From positions 1 through 64,000 of the forward strand of contig JAJFFJ010000044.1 of assembly GCA_021776685.1 (NCBI GenBank): a DNA stretch of 64,000 nt. Direction: 5' to 3'. The notes beneath the pieces are model-generated. The model was not told the origin of the DNA, ran no database searches, and saw only the letters and a program-made list of their open reading frames with translations. The translations under genes were made by a program, and so were the position numbers. This stretch comes from Alphaproteobacteria bacterium. GTDB taxonomy: Bacteria; Pseudomonadota; Alphaproteobacteria; Bin65. Below, in pieces: positions 1 through 8,873 of the stretch (positions are counted from its first letter, which is position 1; each line of letters opens with the position of its first letter).

Positions 1-690
1 CCGGGTGACCATTTTCGCGACTTTGGCGGCGATGGCGACAGCCCGTTCTTCTCGGATGTCTTCGGCTGGGCGCGTGACCCCGACTATGGTGCCTGGCTCA
101 AGGGCGCAAAGCTTGGCCAGATCGCGGCGAGCTTGATGCAGACGCCGGAGGCCCGCCTCTATTTCGACCACCTTCTTGTCAAAGAGCCAGGCGGCACGGC
201 CAAAACGCCCTGGCATCAGGACGCCCCCTACTGGCCGATGTCTGGCCAGCAATGCCTCAGCGGCTGGATCGCCGTCGACCCGGTCAACAGCGAAAGCGGC
301 GCGGTGGAATATATTCGCGGCTCCCACCGGTCCGGCAAAATCTATGCGCCGGAGGCCTTTCAGGGCGACGGCAGCCTTCAGAATTCAGAATTGGTGGAAT
401 TGCCGGACATAGATTCCAGCCGGGGCGATTTCGATATTGTTTCCTGGGAGTTGGAGCCTGGCGACGTGGTGTTTCATCATTGCCTGACGTTGCATGGCGC
501 GCCGGCGAACCAACGAAGCGATCGGCGGCGGCGGGGGCTGGCCATCCGCTTTATCGGCCCGGATATCCGCTTTGCGATGCATGACGGCATCGCCATCCCG
601 ATGCAGCGATATTTCGAGGATCTGGCCCCCGAAATTGGGCCTGGCGATGCATTCTCCGGCGAAAAATTCCCGGTAGTTTGGCCTCAATAA
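1..690 (+). CDS. Phytanoyl-CoA dioxygenase (PhyH) family protein, 5' truncated by window
   Basis: The reading frame is open from base 1, so the start lies outside the window. About 229 residues are visible. A WHQD motif (bases 211-222) supplies the His and Asp of the HxD iron facial triad, and the HGAPAN segment (His codon at 493) supplies the distal His. A downstream Arg-rich stretch fits the 2-oxoglutarate-binding arm. PhyH proteins are Fe(II)/2-oxoglutarate oxygenases that hydroxylate diverse small molecules; the substrate cannot be read here. A TTG at 133 could be taken for a start, but the homologous sequence clearly continues upstream of it. It lies 138 bp before a TRAP importer on the same strand, so a catabolic role is plausible but unproven. 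Confidence 0.88.
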   Translation, partial: PGDHFRDFGGDGDSPFFSDVFGWARDPDYGAWLKGAKLGQIAASLMQTPEARLYFDHLLVKEPGGTAKTPWHQDAPYWPMSGQQCLSGWIAVDPVNSESGAVEYIRGSHRSGKIYAPEAFQGDGSLQNSELVELPDIDSSRGDFDIVSWELEPGDVVFHHCLTLHGAPANQRSDRRRRGLAIRFIGPDIRFAMHDGIAIPMQRYFEDLAPEIGPGDAFSGEKFPVVWPQ

Positions 691-828
691 AACGGACATG
701 CGCCATTATATCCTTCGAAACATCCCGCGAACTCGGTACCTTGGGCGGTAACAAAAAAAAGCAAATAGGGGCTGGCACCCGTATCGGTCCGACAATCGGC
801 AAAACCGAAACATCTTCAGGGAGATGAC

Positions 829-1851
829 ATGAAACCGTTCAAATCCATTCTGTTGACCGCTGCGGCAATGGCCGCAACCGGCGCCTGGGCCACATCCAGC
901 CAGGCAATCGACGTTCGCATTTCCAGCTGGGCGCCGCCCAGCCACCACCTGAATTCCCAAGTATGGCCGTCCTGGCAGAAATGCCTGGCGAAGGAATCGG
1001 GCGGCTCCATCAAGTCGAAGATCGTCTACAAGCTGGCCTCGCCGCCGCGGCAGTTCGACGTTGTGCGCAAGGGTCTGGCCGATGCCGGCTGGATTTTCCA
1101 CGGCTACAACGCCGGTAAATATGTGGCCACCCAGGCCGTTGAAATCCCGCTGCTTGGCGCCAGCGCGGAAGCCGGATCGGTCGCCTACTGGCGGACCCAT
1201 GTTCGCTTCCTGAAACGCGCGAACGAGCACAAGGGCGTCATGGTAATGAGCCTGACCACCCACGGCCCGGGCGTGATCCAGACCAAAACACCGATCAACA
1301 GCCTGGGCGACCTGAAAGGCCGCAAGATCCGTCTGCCCGGCGGCGTCGCCAGTCAAGTGGGTCGTGCCCTGGGCGCCGTGAGCGTCAAGGTACCGGCGCC
1401 AAAGGTCTACGAAGTGCTGTCTTCCGGCGTCGCCGATGGCGTGTTCATGCCGATGGAAACCCAGCGCAGCTTCCGCCTTCACGAGGTGGTTAAGAATGTA
1501 GTGGTGATGCCTGGCGGGCTTTACTACGGCTCGTTCGCCTTCATCTTCAATCCGCGTAAATACAAGAAGTTCAACGCCAAGGAACGTGCCGCCTACCACA
1601 AATGTTCGGGTGAGAACCTGGCGCGCTTCTCCGGCAGGTCCTGGGATGCCGCCGACCGCGCTGGTTGGAAGAAAGCCAAAGATTCCCACGGCAATGTCAA
1701 GATCGCCAGCCCGGCGATGCAAAAGGAGTACAAGGCCGTGGCGGCGAAGATTCAGGCGAACTGGATCAAAGCCGTTGGCAAGCGGGGCGTGAACGGCGCC
1801 GCAGCGCTGCGTTATCTGCGCGCCCAAGCACGGGCCGCTGGCTCTAAATAG
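829..1851 (+). CDS. TRAP transporter substrate-binding protein (DctP family)
   Basis: A 340-residue periplasmic solute-binding protein. Residues 1-26 form a Sec signal peptide ending in SSQA before IDVRISSW. The GRKIR segment in the second half carries the Arg that in TRAP binding proteins usually clamps the ligand carboxylate. AGGGAG precedes the ATG at a good distance. Two Cys (in QKCLA and HKCSG) could form a disulfide. It is the first gene of a dctP-dctQ-dctM set, with only 12 bp before the next gene. It belongs to the same subfamily as the binding protein at 55184-56221 (shared PPRQ and HGY signatures). The ligand is probably an organic or aromatic carboxylate; this is inferred from the family. 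Confidence 0.95.
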   Translation: MKPFKSILLTAAAMAATGAWATSSQAIDVRISSWAPPSHHLNSQVWPSWQKCLAKESGGSIKSKIVYKLASPPRQFDVVRKGLADAGWIFHGYNAGKYVATQAVEIPLLGASAEAGSVAYWRTHVRFLKRANEHKGVMVMSLTTHGPGVIQTKTPINSLGDLKGRKIRLPGGVASQVGRALGAVSVKVPAPKVYEVLSSGVADGVFMPMETQRSFRLHEVVKNVVVMPGGLYYGSFAFIFNPRKYKKFNAKERAAYHKCSGENLARFSGRSWDAADRAGWKKAKDSHGNVKIASPAMQKEYKAVAAKIQANWIKAVGKRGVNGAAALRYLRAQARAAGSK

Positions 1852-1863
1852 TCGCGCAGAACG

Positions 1864-2430
1864 TTGGCTTCTGGCCCAACGATCTATTCGACGTCCTGGA
1901 CGAGGGGGCCGTCGGCCGGTTGGCTGACGGTCCCTCTCGACCTTTTTGCAGCCTTTCTCCTGACGGTCATGGTGCTGTTGACCGTGGCCGATGTCGTCGG
2001 TCGTGAAGGATTCAACAGCCCGGTTTTCGCGGCCGTCGAGATCACCACAATCCTGATGCCGTTCCTGATCTTTGCCGTGCTTCCTTATGTGACCTACCAG
2101 GAACAGCATATCACCGTGGACCTGATCGACCTGGTCTACCCGGATGAGGCGATCAACATCCGGCAGATCGCCATCACGATCATCCTGATTCCGCTGCTGG
2201 CAGGCGTCACCTGGCAGATGATCTCCCTCTCATTCGAGTGGCGGGACGCTCCGGACCTGACCGAGGATCTGCAGTTCCCGAAATGGTATATCGCCTGGTT
2301 CATCGCAGCCCTGACCGGACTGACAGCACTGCTCATGCTGCTTAACCTGCCACGCTATTTCAGGGGCCGGGGGCCCTTGTCGCCAGGCGCCAATCGCGAC
2401 TCCTCCGCCGACCACCTCGAAGGCCTATAG
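1864..2430 (+). CDS. TRAP transporter small permease (DctQ family)
   Basis: This 188-residue protein has four hydrophobic segments, as expected for the small membrane subunit of a TRAP transporter. The GREGFNSPVF and VTYQEQHITVDL stretches are typical DctQ landmarks around helices 1-2. The annotated start is TTG; no ATG occurs until inside the first membrane helix, so TTG is preferred. It sits 12 bp after the binding-protein gene and 9 bp before the large permease. The charged C-terminal tail (GANRDSSADH) is probably cytoplasmic. Confidence 0.9.
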   Translation: MASGPTIYSTSWTRGPSAGWLTVPLDLFAAFLLTVMVLLTVADVVGREGFNSPVFAAVEITTILMPFLIFAVLPYVTYQEQHITVDLIDLVYPDEAINIRQIAITIILIPLLAGVTWQMISLSFEWRDAPDLTEDLQFPKWYIAWFIAALTGLTALLMLLNLPRYFRGRGPLSPGANRDSSADHLEGL

Positions 2431-2439
2431 GAACCGTCC

Positions 2440-3789
2440 ATGACGATTGCGATGATCGGCTTTGCAATTCTGCTGCTGCTGATTTTCTTTCGGCTGCCGA
2501 TTGCCTTCGCTATGGGCATTGTCGGATTTGGCGGGATCTGGGTGATTGATGGTTTCGAGCAGGCCGCCGTCACCGTCGCGTTCCGCTTTGAGGGCGTGAC
2601 CCAGAATTACGAGCTCGCTGTACTGCCCATGTTCATTTTGATGGGCAATCTGGTGGCCAAGGCGGGCCTCTCCCACGAACTTTACGACGCGTCCAACGCC
2701 TTCCTCGGGCACCGGCGGGGCGGCCTGTCCATGGCGACCGTTGTCGCTTGCGGCGGCTTCAGCGCGATTTGCGGCTCCAGCCTGGCGACGGCGGCGACCA
2801 TGTCGAAAGTCGCCATGCCGTCGATGCGCCGCTACGGCTATTCAGACAGCCTGGCCACCGCATCGATCGCGGCTGGCGGCACGCTCGGCATTTTGATCCC
2901 GCCCAGTGTCGTTCTGGTCATCTACGGCATTATGACCGAGACCAGCATCCGTGAGTTATTTGCAGCGGGCTTCCTTCCGGGCTTGATTGGTATCCTGTTC
3001 TATCTGGGGGCCGTGCAATATACGGTCGCGCGTGATCCGTCTGCCGGGCCTCGCGTCGAGCGCATACCGTGGGCCAAACGTTGGCAGCCGCTAATGATGG
3101 TGTCCTGGACCCTGGCGCTGTTCGCTCTGGTTATGGGCGGCATCTATATCGGCTTTTTCACGCCCAACGAGGCGGCAGGTGTCGGCGCGTTTGGCGCGTT
3201 CGTCATCGCAATGATGCGACGGCGGCTAAGCTGGGCAGATATCCGCGACGTCTTGGTCGACGCCACGCGGACCTCGGCGACACTCTTCGTGGTGCTGATC
3301 GGAGCGCTGACCTTCGCCAATTTCGTCAACATTGCCGGCTTGCCAGATGGCCTCAAGGCGTTGGTGACCGGCGGCGACCTCAGCCCGGTTGCAGTGATTA
3401 TTGTCATCCTGCTCATCTACATCGCCCTCGGCTGTGTCTTCGAGAGTCTGTCGATGCTGCTGCTGACGATCCCGGTCTTCTACCCGGTCGTCGCAGCTTT
3501 GGCTGCGCCCGTCACGGTCGGCGGCGTCACGGAATTCCCGCTCGGGGTTGAACCGCGCTGGGTGTTGGTCTGGTTCGGCATCCTGGCCGTGGTGGTCACA
3601 GAAATCAGCCTGATCACGCCACCGGTTGGCTTGAACGTATTCGTCCTGTCTGGCGTGCTCAAAGACGTGAAGACAACCACGATCTTCAAAGGGGTAACGC
3701 CCTTCTGGGCAGTTGATGTGTTGCGGCTGGCTTTGCTGCTGTTTATTCCACCGGTAGCAATCATCCTGCCCAAACTGTTCTACGGATAA
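2440..3789 (+). CDS. TRAP transporter large permease (DctM family)
   Basis: A 449-residue polytopic inner-membrane protein with the normal DctM length and landmarks: MFILMGNLVAKAGLS, GGFSAICGSSLATAATM, GGTLGILIPPS, FFTPNEAAGVGAF and ISLITPPVGLNVFVL. DctM is the sodium-coupled translocation subunit that receives substrate from the binding protein. The gene completes a compact P-Q-M operon. It is closely related to the permease at 53084-54520 but lacks the insertion found there, which makes it a useful comparison. Confidence 0.96.
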   Translation: MTIAMIGFAILLLLIFFRLPIAFAMGIVGFGGIWVIDGFEQAAVTVAFRFEGVTQNYELAVLPMFILMGNLVAKAGLSHELYDASNAFLGHRRGGLSMATVVACGGFSAICGSSLATAATMSKVAMPSMRRYGYSDSLATASIAAGGTLGILIPPSVVLVIYGIMTETSIRELFAAGFLPGLIGILFYLGAVQYTVARDPSAGPRVERIPWAKRWQPLMMVSWTLALFALVMGGIYIGFFTPNEAAGVGAFGAFVIAMMRRRLSWADIRDVLVDATRTSATLFVVLIGALTFANFVNIAGLPDGLKALVTGGDLSPVAVIIVILLIYIALGCVFESLSMLLLTIPVFYPVVAALAAPVTVGGVTEFPLGVEPRWVLVWFGILAVVVTEISLITPPVGLNVFVLSGVLKDVKTTTIFKGVTPFWAVDVLRLALLLFIPPVAIILPKLFYG

Positions 3790-3813
3790 CAAAAAACATA
3801 AAGGAATACGCTG

Positions 3814-4530
3814 ATGAGTGGCGGTCGCCTCAACATGAATGAGGAACTTTACACCTACCTGGATTCTGTCAACGACCGGGAGCCACCGGCGCTGGTAGCT
3901 TTGCGCATTGATACGGAAAGCGACCCGCGCAAGAACATGGCTATTCACCCGATGCAGGGGCAGTTCATGGGGGTGATGGTGCAGGCGCTCCAGCCCCGGA
4001 AAATCGTCGAGGTGGGCACATTCACCGGCTACAGCTCGCTCTCCATGGCGCTGGAGATGCCGGACGATGCGCGCATGTGGTGTTTCGATATCAGCGAAGA
4101 CTGGACGGCGCTGGCGAAGAAACACTGGCAGTTGGCTGGATTGGACGACCGTATCGACTTGCGCCTGGCGCCAGGAACGGACTCACTGCAAGCGTTGATC
4201 GATGAAGGGCATACCGGAACGGTCGACATGGTCTTTATCGACGCCGACAAGCCCAACTATACGAACTATTTTGAATTGGGCCTGCAACTCCTCCGCAAGG
4301 GTGGTGTCATGATCGTCGACAACACCATGTTCCAGGAACTGGTGCCTCTTAGCGTGAGCGATGAACAGATTCGTGCGTATTTCGGCCACTATCCCGATGA
4401 GACGGTCGAAGAACTGACTCACTCGGTCCACTGCATCCGGGCCTTCAATGCGCAGATACACAAAGACGAGCGGGTTTCGCTGGCGATGATCCCCGTAGGC
4501 GACGGCATGACCTTTGCGGTCAAGCGCTAG
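3814..4530 (+). CDS. Class I SAM-dependent O-methyltransferase (caffeoyl-CoA OMT-like family)
   Basis: This 238-residue cytosolic enzyme has the SAM motif VEVGTFTGYSSLSMA and the metal-binding/post-motif stretch DMVFIDADKPNY followed by MIVDNT, all characteristic of divalent-metal O-methyltransferases acting on catechols or caffeoyl-CoA. Such enzymes methylate a vicinal hydroxyl. A good ribosome site (AAAGGA) precedes the ATG. It follows a TRAP importer by 24 bp and is followed by a small ABM-type protein, so it may modify a catechol-like compound taken up by that importer. The C-terminal part is divergent and the substrate is unknown. Confidence 0.85.
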   Translation: MSGGRLNMNEELYTYLDSVNDREPPALVALRIDTESDPRKNMAIHPMQGQFMGVMVQALQPRKIVEVGTFTGYSSLSMALEMPDDARMWCFDISEDWTALAKKHWQLAGLDDRIDLRLAPGTDSLQALIDEGHTGTVDMVFIDADKPNYTNYFELGLQLLRKGGVMIVDNTMFQELVPLSVSDEQIRAYFGHYPDETVEELTHSVHCIRAFNAQIHKDERVSLAMIPVGDGMTFAVKR

Positions 4531-4541
4531 GGGCCGCACCG

Positions 4542-4862
4542 TTGATCGTTGGCATCATCGAATTCCACATCCGGCCGGGCCTGGAGGCCCGCTATGACGA
4601 GGTGGCCGCACAATTGCACGCCCATATCCAGACCATCGATGGCTTCATCAGTGTGGAACGGTTCGAGAGCCGAACCAACGAAGGCAAGCTCCTGTCCGTG
4701 TCCTACTGGGAGGATGAAGCTGCCCTCAAGCGCTGGCGCGATGATGCCGACCACCAGGCAGGCATGAAGGTCGGCCGCGAGGAAGTCTTTCAGGATTACC
4801 GGATTATCGTGGCGGAAGTGCAGCGCGATTACGCCATGGCGCGTCCGGATCAGTCCGTCTGA
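4542..4862 (+). CDS. Antibiotic biosynthesis monooxygenase (ABM) domain protein
   Basis: A 106-residue single-domain protein of the dimeric alpha/beta-barrel (ABM) fold: IVGIIEFHIRPG at the N-terminus, then IQTIDGFISVERF and LLSVSYWEDEAALKRWR, the usual strand-helix pattern. Members are cofactor-free quinol monooxygenases, haem-degrading enzymes or binding proteins; the specific reaction is not evident. The start is TTG, 11 bp after the methyltransferase stop, so it is probably co-transcribed. Its 3' end overlaps the converging ChaC-like gene by 13 bases. Confidence 0.82.
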   Translation: MIVGIIEFHIRPGLEARYDEVAAQLHAHIQTIDGFISVERFESRTNEGKLLSVSYWEDEAALKRWRDDADHQAGMKVGREEVFQDYRIIVAEVQRDYAMARPDQSV

Positions 4863-5497
4863 CCCTGAACAATCGCCTGCACACGGGCGTGCAGGTCATC
4901 CAGGTCCGGTTCCGGCAGTCCCAGCGCCGCCAGATGTTCGACCGTGCTGGCCAGATACTCTCGGCAGGTACCGTATTTGCCGGCTGCCCCGGCAATGATC
5001 TCCGCCCGCTCGTCACGGGTCAGATCGCCGGCATATTGCTGGTGGGTGGGATCGATCACAAATGTCAGCGCCTGAATGTCCTCGCCATCCGCGGTCACAT
5101 CCACCCACCGGGACATGTAGACGCCGCCATGCATTTCACGGGCCCACAGCGTGTGGAGGCTTTCCTCCAGCACCGCCGGGTCGTCCGGCAGCCGGCAGGC
5201 AAGCCCGGTACAGGTTGCGTCCGGCCCCTTCTCCAGACCAAGTCCGAGCCCTGGATTGTCCACAGTCCCCCGCGAGATCATGGTCCAGAAATTGAAACGC
5301 CGGCGATAGCCACGCAGCACCGCCGGGCGTGACTCAACCGCCTCAAAACAGGGATTCCACATCAGCGAGCCATAGGCGAAGACCCAGACCGGTCCCGGAG
5401 GCGCGGTCTCAAACAGGCGGGCGCGGTCGGTGTCCCGCTCAGAGTCAGTCAAAATCGATGCTTGGGACGGCGCCTTCCGGCGCCAGCTCTGCGTCAC
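4850..5497 (-). CDS. ChaC-like gamma-glutamylcyclotransferase
   Basis: A 215-residue protein of the ChaC/GGCT fold. The hallmark VFAYGSLMWNP appears near residue 38 and a REMHGGVY segment near residue 124 carries the expected catalytic Glu. ChaC enzymes release 5-oxoproline from glutathione in the cytosol. The start is GTG at 5497, overlapping the stop of the preceding hydrolase in a GTGA junction, so it is translationally coupled and last in the importer operon. The first 25 residues are not typical of the family, and a later start cannot be excluded. Confidence 0.85.
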   Translation of the reverse strand: MTQSWRRKAPSQASILTDSERDTDRARLFETAPPGPVWVFAYGSLMWNPCFEAVESRPAVLRGYRRRFNFWTMISRGTVDNPGLGLGLEKGPDATCTGLACRLPDDPAVLEESLHTLWAREMHGGVYMSRWVDVTADGEDIQALTFVIDPTHQQYAGDLTRDERAEIIAGAAGKYGTCREYLASTVEHLAALGLPEPDLDDLHARVQAIVQGQTD

Positions 5498-6312
5498 CCC
5501 GCGAGGCCCCTGTGCCGATCCAGAAAGTCCGCCAACGCGTCGCTGAATGCCTCTGGCTGTTCCAGGTTAATCAGGTGGCCGGAATTCTCGATCACCACCA
5601 TTTCCGATCCCTTGACCCGCTCGTGCATCTCTCTGCCCATTTCAGGGCGAGTGAGGCTGTCATGCTCGCCATAAACCAGCAGCGTCGGTACCGCAATTTT
5701 GTCCAGGTCGGCGCTCCGGTCATAGTAGGTCGTTGCTTCCACGGTCTTGATGTAGCTCTCCTTGTGGAGCGCCGCCATGCTCGCCACCAGGCGCTGATAC
5801 TGCGCCTCACTGGCGTTGGGGCCGATCAGCGTCTTGGCAACCACCGGCGCAATATCCTTCGGTTCCTTGCCCTCGAGAAGGGGCTTCTTCCGCAGGTCGA
5901 CAAAGCGCTGGCGCTCCTCCTCCGTGAAATTCTTGAAGCCGGTGAAGGTGGCCACCAGCGTCAGGGTCGCCACCCGGTCCGGATGGCGGGCGTAGAAATC
6001 CTGCGCGATGCGCCCGCCCATGGACAGCCCACAAAGGTGCGCCTTGGCGACGCCGAAATGGTCAAGCACCTCCAGCAGGTCGGCCGCGAAGTCGCCGAAA
6101 TCGAGCGGCCCTTCATAGTCGTCGCTCTCGCCATAGCCGCGCGCGTCCCACGCGAGCGCATGGAAGCTTTCCGAAAACCGGGTCAACTGGTCTGCCCAGT
6201 TGGTGCGATTGCCGCCAATGCCGTGCATGAAGATCAACAACTCCCCATCGCCGCCATGGTCGATGGCGACTTTCGGCGTGTCGAGGATACGTTCGAATGT
6301 CAGTTGCGCCAT
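5494..6312 (-). CDS. Alpha/beta-hydrolase (enol-lactonase/epoxide-hydrolase-like)
   Basis: A 272-residue alpha/beta-hydrolase. The oxyanion-hole segment is HGIGGNRTNW, the nucleophile elbow GLSMGG, the acid lies in VYGEHDSLT, and the catalytic His is in the ENSGHLINLEQPE segment. This set resembles 3-oxoadipate enol-lactonase and C-C hydrolases of aromatic catabolism, but the substrate is not determined. The ATG at 6312 is chosen over an upstream open frame because a GGGAGA site precedes it and homology begins there. It is 13 bp downstream of an ABC permease, so the hydrolysed compound may be the imported one. Confidence 0.9.
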   Translation of the reverse strand: MAQLTFERILDTPKVAIDHGGDGELLIFMHGIGGNRTNWADQLTRFSESFHALAWDARGYGESDDYEGPLDFGDFAADLLEVLDHFGVAKAHLCGLSMGGRIAQDFYARHPDRVATLTLVATFTGFKNFTEEERQRFVDLRKKPLLEGKEPKDIAPVVAKTLIGPNASEAQYQRLVASMAALHKESYIKTVEATTYYDRSADLDKIAVPTLLVYGEHDSLTRPEMGREMHERVKGSEMVVIENSGHLINLEQPEAFSDALADFLDRHRGLAG

Positions 6313-6325
6313 AAAGGTCTCCCGT

Positions 6326-7087
6326 TTAGGTCCGCTGATAACGCCGCGCCAGGGGGTCGAGCACAAGCTTCTCCCCCGCCCAGAACAGCGCCACCATGGC
6401 AAAGCAGGCAGCAAACACCGTGACATTGTCGGTCACCGTTTGCGCACGTTGGATGATGAAGCCGATGCCGCTTTCGCCGCCAAACAGCTCCGCAATGATA
6501 CCCACCTTCCAGCCCACGCCATAGCCGATGCGCAGCGCGCCCATGATGTAGGGCATCAGCAGTGGCAGGGTAATTTTGAAGAATATTTTGCGCCGGTTGC
6601 GGGTGAAGCTGCGCGCCATCTCTACCGCCTCACGATCCAGCTCGCGCAGCCCTTCGGCAATGTTCACCAGCGTGAAAGGCATCAGGATCATCACGATCAC
6701 GAACATGATGGTGAAATGATTGGTGCCGAACCAGATAACGCCGAAAAGCGCCCAGCCGGCGGACGGCATGGAGTTGAGGAACGGCTGAATGCGCCCAAAA
6801 ATGATTTCACCCGTCAACGGCACACCGTGGCCGAGCATGGCCAACCCCAGGCCGGCGAGCCCCGCCACAATTACCGCGATGACAATTCGGATGGTGCTGG
6901 CCAGCACATGCCCCAGGGTGTCGAGGGTCGTGAAAAGCTCGACCAACCCTTCGCCGACCACCCACGGTACCGGCAGCGAAATAGGATTGGCGGCCCACCA
7001 CCAGCCGAGGAAGGCGAGCACCATCGCGCCCTCCGCCACCAGATGACGATGCAGGCGGCCGCCGGATGTGGCGCCTTCAGGCGGCAT
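6326..7087 (-). CDS. ABC transporter permease (SsuC/TauC-type), second copy
   Basis: This 253-residue inner-membrane permease has about six hydrophobic helices. The EAA-like coupling loop is EGLRELDREAVEMARSFTRNRRKIFFKITLPLLMPYIMGALRIG-like (positions about 6540-6680). It belongs to the nitrate/sulfonate/taurine/thiamine-precursor importer group. Start 7087 is chosen inside a longer frame because it overlaps the upstream permease stop by 11 bases, whereas the longer frame would overlap it by 71. With the adjacent permease it probably forms a heterodimeric channel. Confidence 0.9.
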   Translation of the reverse strand: MPPEGATSGGRLHRHLVAEGAMVLAFLGWWWAANPISLPVPWVVGEGLVELFTTLDTLGHVLASTIRIVIAVIVAGLAGLGLAMLGHGVPLTGEIIFGRIQPFLNSMPSAGWALFGVIWFGTNHFTIMFVIVMILMPFTLVNIAEGLRELDREAVEMARSFTRNRRKIFFKITLPLLMPYIMGALRIGYGVGWKVGIIAELFGGESGIGFIIQRAQTVTDNVTVFAACFAMVALFWAGEKLVLDPLARRYQRT

Positions 7088-7853
7088 GGTGCCTCGCCAG
7101 CCGCTTCTGGATCGGCGCAAAAACCAACCGGTCAAACCCGTAGACAAAGGCGACGATGATCAGGATTACCGTGAAGATCAGCGGACTGTCGAAATCGTTC
7201 TGCGCCAGCGAAAGCATGTAGCCCATGCCCTGTCCACCAGCGAAGAACTCGGCGGTCAGCCCCACCTTCCAGGCGACGCCGAAACTGATGCGGATGGTCG
7301 CGAAGATGAAGGGATAGAGCGACGGCAGGATGACCATCCGGAACTGCCGCCCGCGGCGTCGGGTGAAGCTCTGGCTCATCTCGATCAGTTCCTGGTCGAG
7401 GCTGATCAGTCCTTCGCGCATGTTGATCACCGCGAACGGAATCAACACCATGGTGATGACGAAGATGACACTGAAGGGTCCCACCGAGAACCAGATGACC
7501 GCGAGAAAAATCCACGCAACGCCCGAGAAGGAATTAAGAAAGGGCGAAATCCGCCCATGCACCAGTGTGCTTGTCGACTTGAGATAGTGGGCCGAGAGCG
7601 CAAGGGCCGAGCCGATAACAAATGAAATCGCAACCGCTGCCAGGATGTGGCCGAAGGACGCCAGCATTTGCTGAACATCGTGCCAGTCGCTGAAAAACTG
7701 GCCCGCCCGCTCGCCCACAAGCAGCGGCCCCGGCAATTGGTATTCCGGCACCACGAAGCTGGAGAGATACCAGGCCAGCAACACCGAGAACGTAAAGATG
7801 TGCGCCGCAAGCCGCGCGTGGCGGCTTGCGGTCGCATTGGTCCGCTCGCTCAT
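7077..7853 (-). CDS. ABC transporter permease (SsuC/TauC-type), first copy
   Basis: A 258-residue permease of the same family as its downstream neighbour. The coupling loop reads REGLISLDQELIEMSQSFTR followed by GRQFRMVILPSLYPF, and the FGVAWKVGLTAEFF segment is typical of SsuC/TauC proteins. It is the third gene of an importer operon (ATPase, binding protein, permease, permease). Its divergence from the second permease argues for a heteromeric channel rather than a recent duplication. Confidence 0.92.
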   Translation of the reverse strand: MSERTNATASRHARLAAHIFTFSVLLAWYLSSFVVPEYQLPGPLLVGERAGQFFSDWHDVQQMLASFGHILAAVAISFVIGSALALSAHYLKSTSTLVHGRISPFLNSFSGVAWIFLAVIWFSVGPFSVIFVITMVLIPFAVINMREGLISLDQELIEMSQSFTRRRGRQFRMVILPSLYPFIFATIRISFGVAWKVGLTAEFFAGGQGMGYMLSLAQNDFDSPLIFTVILIIVAFVYGFDRLVFAPIQKRLARHHAA

Positions 7854-7891
7854 GAGCGGGCGTCAGACAATGGTGGACTCCTGACCGCTGC

Positions 7892-8872
7892 CTACTCGCG
7901 GACGGCGTGCTTCCAGACCACGTCGGCGGCCTTGGGCACTTTCTTCAGGATTCCCATCTCCTTGGCGTTTTGCCAGACGGTCTCCATGGCCTTCATGTCC
8001 TGGGCGGAAACCGCACCGGGAAAGAAGGAGTAATTGTTCAGCCAGGCTTTGAAGAAAGCAGGGCTGATCTTGAATTTCTTGCTGATCGCCTTGCCCACGG
8101 CATCGGCATTCTTGACCGCGTAAAGCACAGATGCCCGCAACATCCGGTTGAATTCCTTGAATGCCTCGGGCCGGGCCTCGAGCTTCTCTGGATAGGTGAC
8201 GTTGACGGCGGCCACGGAGTAGACGCCGAACTTTTTCTTGATGTCCCGGTTGGTCCAGGCGAGCACACGATATTTACCCATCTGCCGCGCTTTGTAGGCT
8301 TGGGCGTGGATCAGCGTCGCCGCCTCGATCTTCTTGGATTCCAGGGCCGCCAGTAGCGTGGGCGCCGGCATCTGCACCCATTTGAAATCACCGCCCTTGT
8401 AGGAAACATTCGCGCCATGAACCTTCCACAGCGCGATACGAATCCAGGTAGTGCCGGTCGACCGCAGGGCGTAGTTGCCAATCGATTTGCCCTTGAGATC
8501 CGCGATGGACTTGAAGGGGCTATCTTTCCTGACCCAGATGCCGGCGCCCAGGCCGCCCTTGGCGGCGCGCAATGCCGTCGACAACACCACCAGATCGATG
8601 CCGCGTCGCTTGGCGAACGGAATTGCCATCACCGCATTCATGATCACGTCAAATCGCTTTGCAGGCGTGGAGCGGATCAGCGCCGGGATCGACAGAGCCG
8701 TCGCCTCGATCTTGATCTTGTCCGATTTCACGATGCCTTGCTTGATGGCGTAGAGCACACCCTCCAGCGACGGGTCGAGCAGATATCCATAGGTGATGGT
8801 TTCCTTGGCGAGCGATGGGGTTGCCGTCGCTGTCGCCAGGCCCGTCAGGGCGGCGATAGTCAATTTTCGCAT
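7892..8872 (-). CDS. ABC transporter substrate-binding protein (NMT1/SsuA-like)
   Basis: A 326-residue periplasmic protein with a signal peptide (about residues 1-22, ending PSLA). The body has the two-lobed SsuA/NMT1 pattern: an N-terminal ITYGYLLDPS strand, RFDVIMNAVMAIPFAKR and DLKGKSIGNYALRSTGTTW. This class binds nitrate, alkanesulfonates, taurine, thiamine precursors or aromatic acids, and the ligand cannot be assigned. It starts one base after the ATPase stop, indicating coupled translation. Confidence 0.9.
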   Translation of the reverse strand: MRKLTIAALTGLATATATPSLAKETITYGYLLDPSLEGVLYAIKQGIVKSDKIKIEATALSIPALIRSTPAKRFDVIMNAVMAIPFAKRRGIDLVVLSTALRAAKGGLGAGIWVRKDSPFKSIADLKGKSIGNYALRSTGTTWIRIALWKVHGANVSYKGGDFKWVQMPAPTLLAALESKKIEAATLIHAQAYKARQMGKYRVLAWTNRDIKKKFGVYSVAAVNVTYPEKLEARPEAFKEFNRMLRASVLYAVKNADAVGKAISKKFKISPAFFKAWLNNYSFFPGAVSAQDMKAMETVWQNAKEMGILKKVPKAADVVWKHAVRE

Positions 8873-8873
8873 G

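Noticed and set aside
706-2109. Long minus-strand open frame opposite the first TRAP genes
   Set aside because: It is antisense to two well-supported genes and has no family resemblance; high GC produces such shadows.
2281-2289. AAATGGTAT half-site of the GntR operator
   Set aside because: It is inside dctQ coding sequence and the second arm is missing, so it is a chance match.
5329-6423. 364-codon plus-strand open frame
   Set aside because: It runs antisense to the ChaC-like and alpha/beta-hydrolase genes; the composition is Arg/His/Gln-rich without domains.
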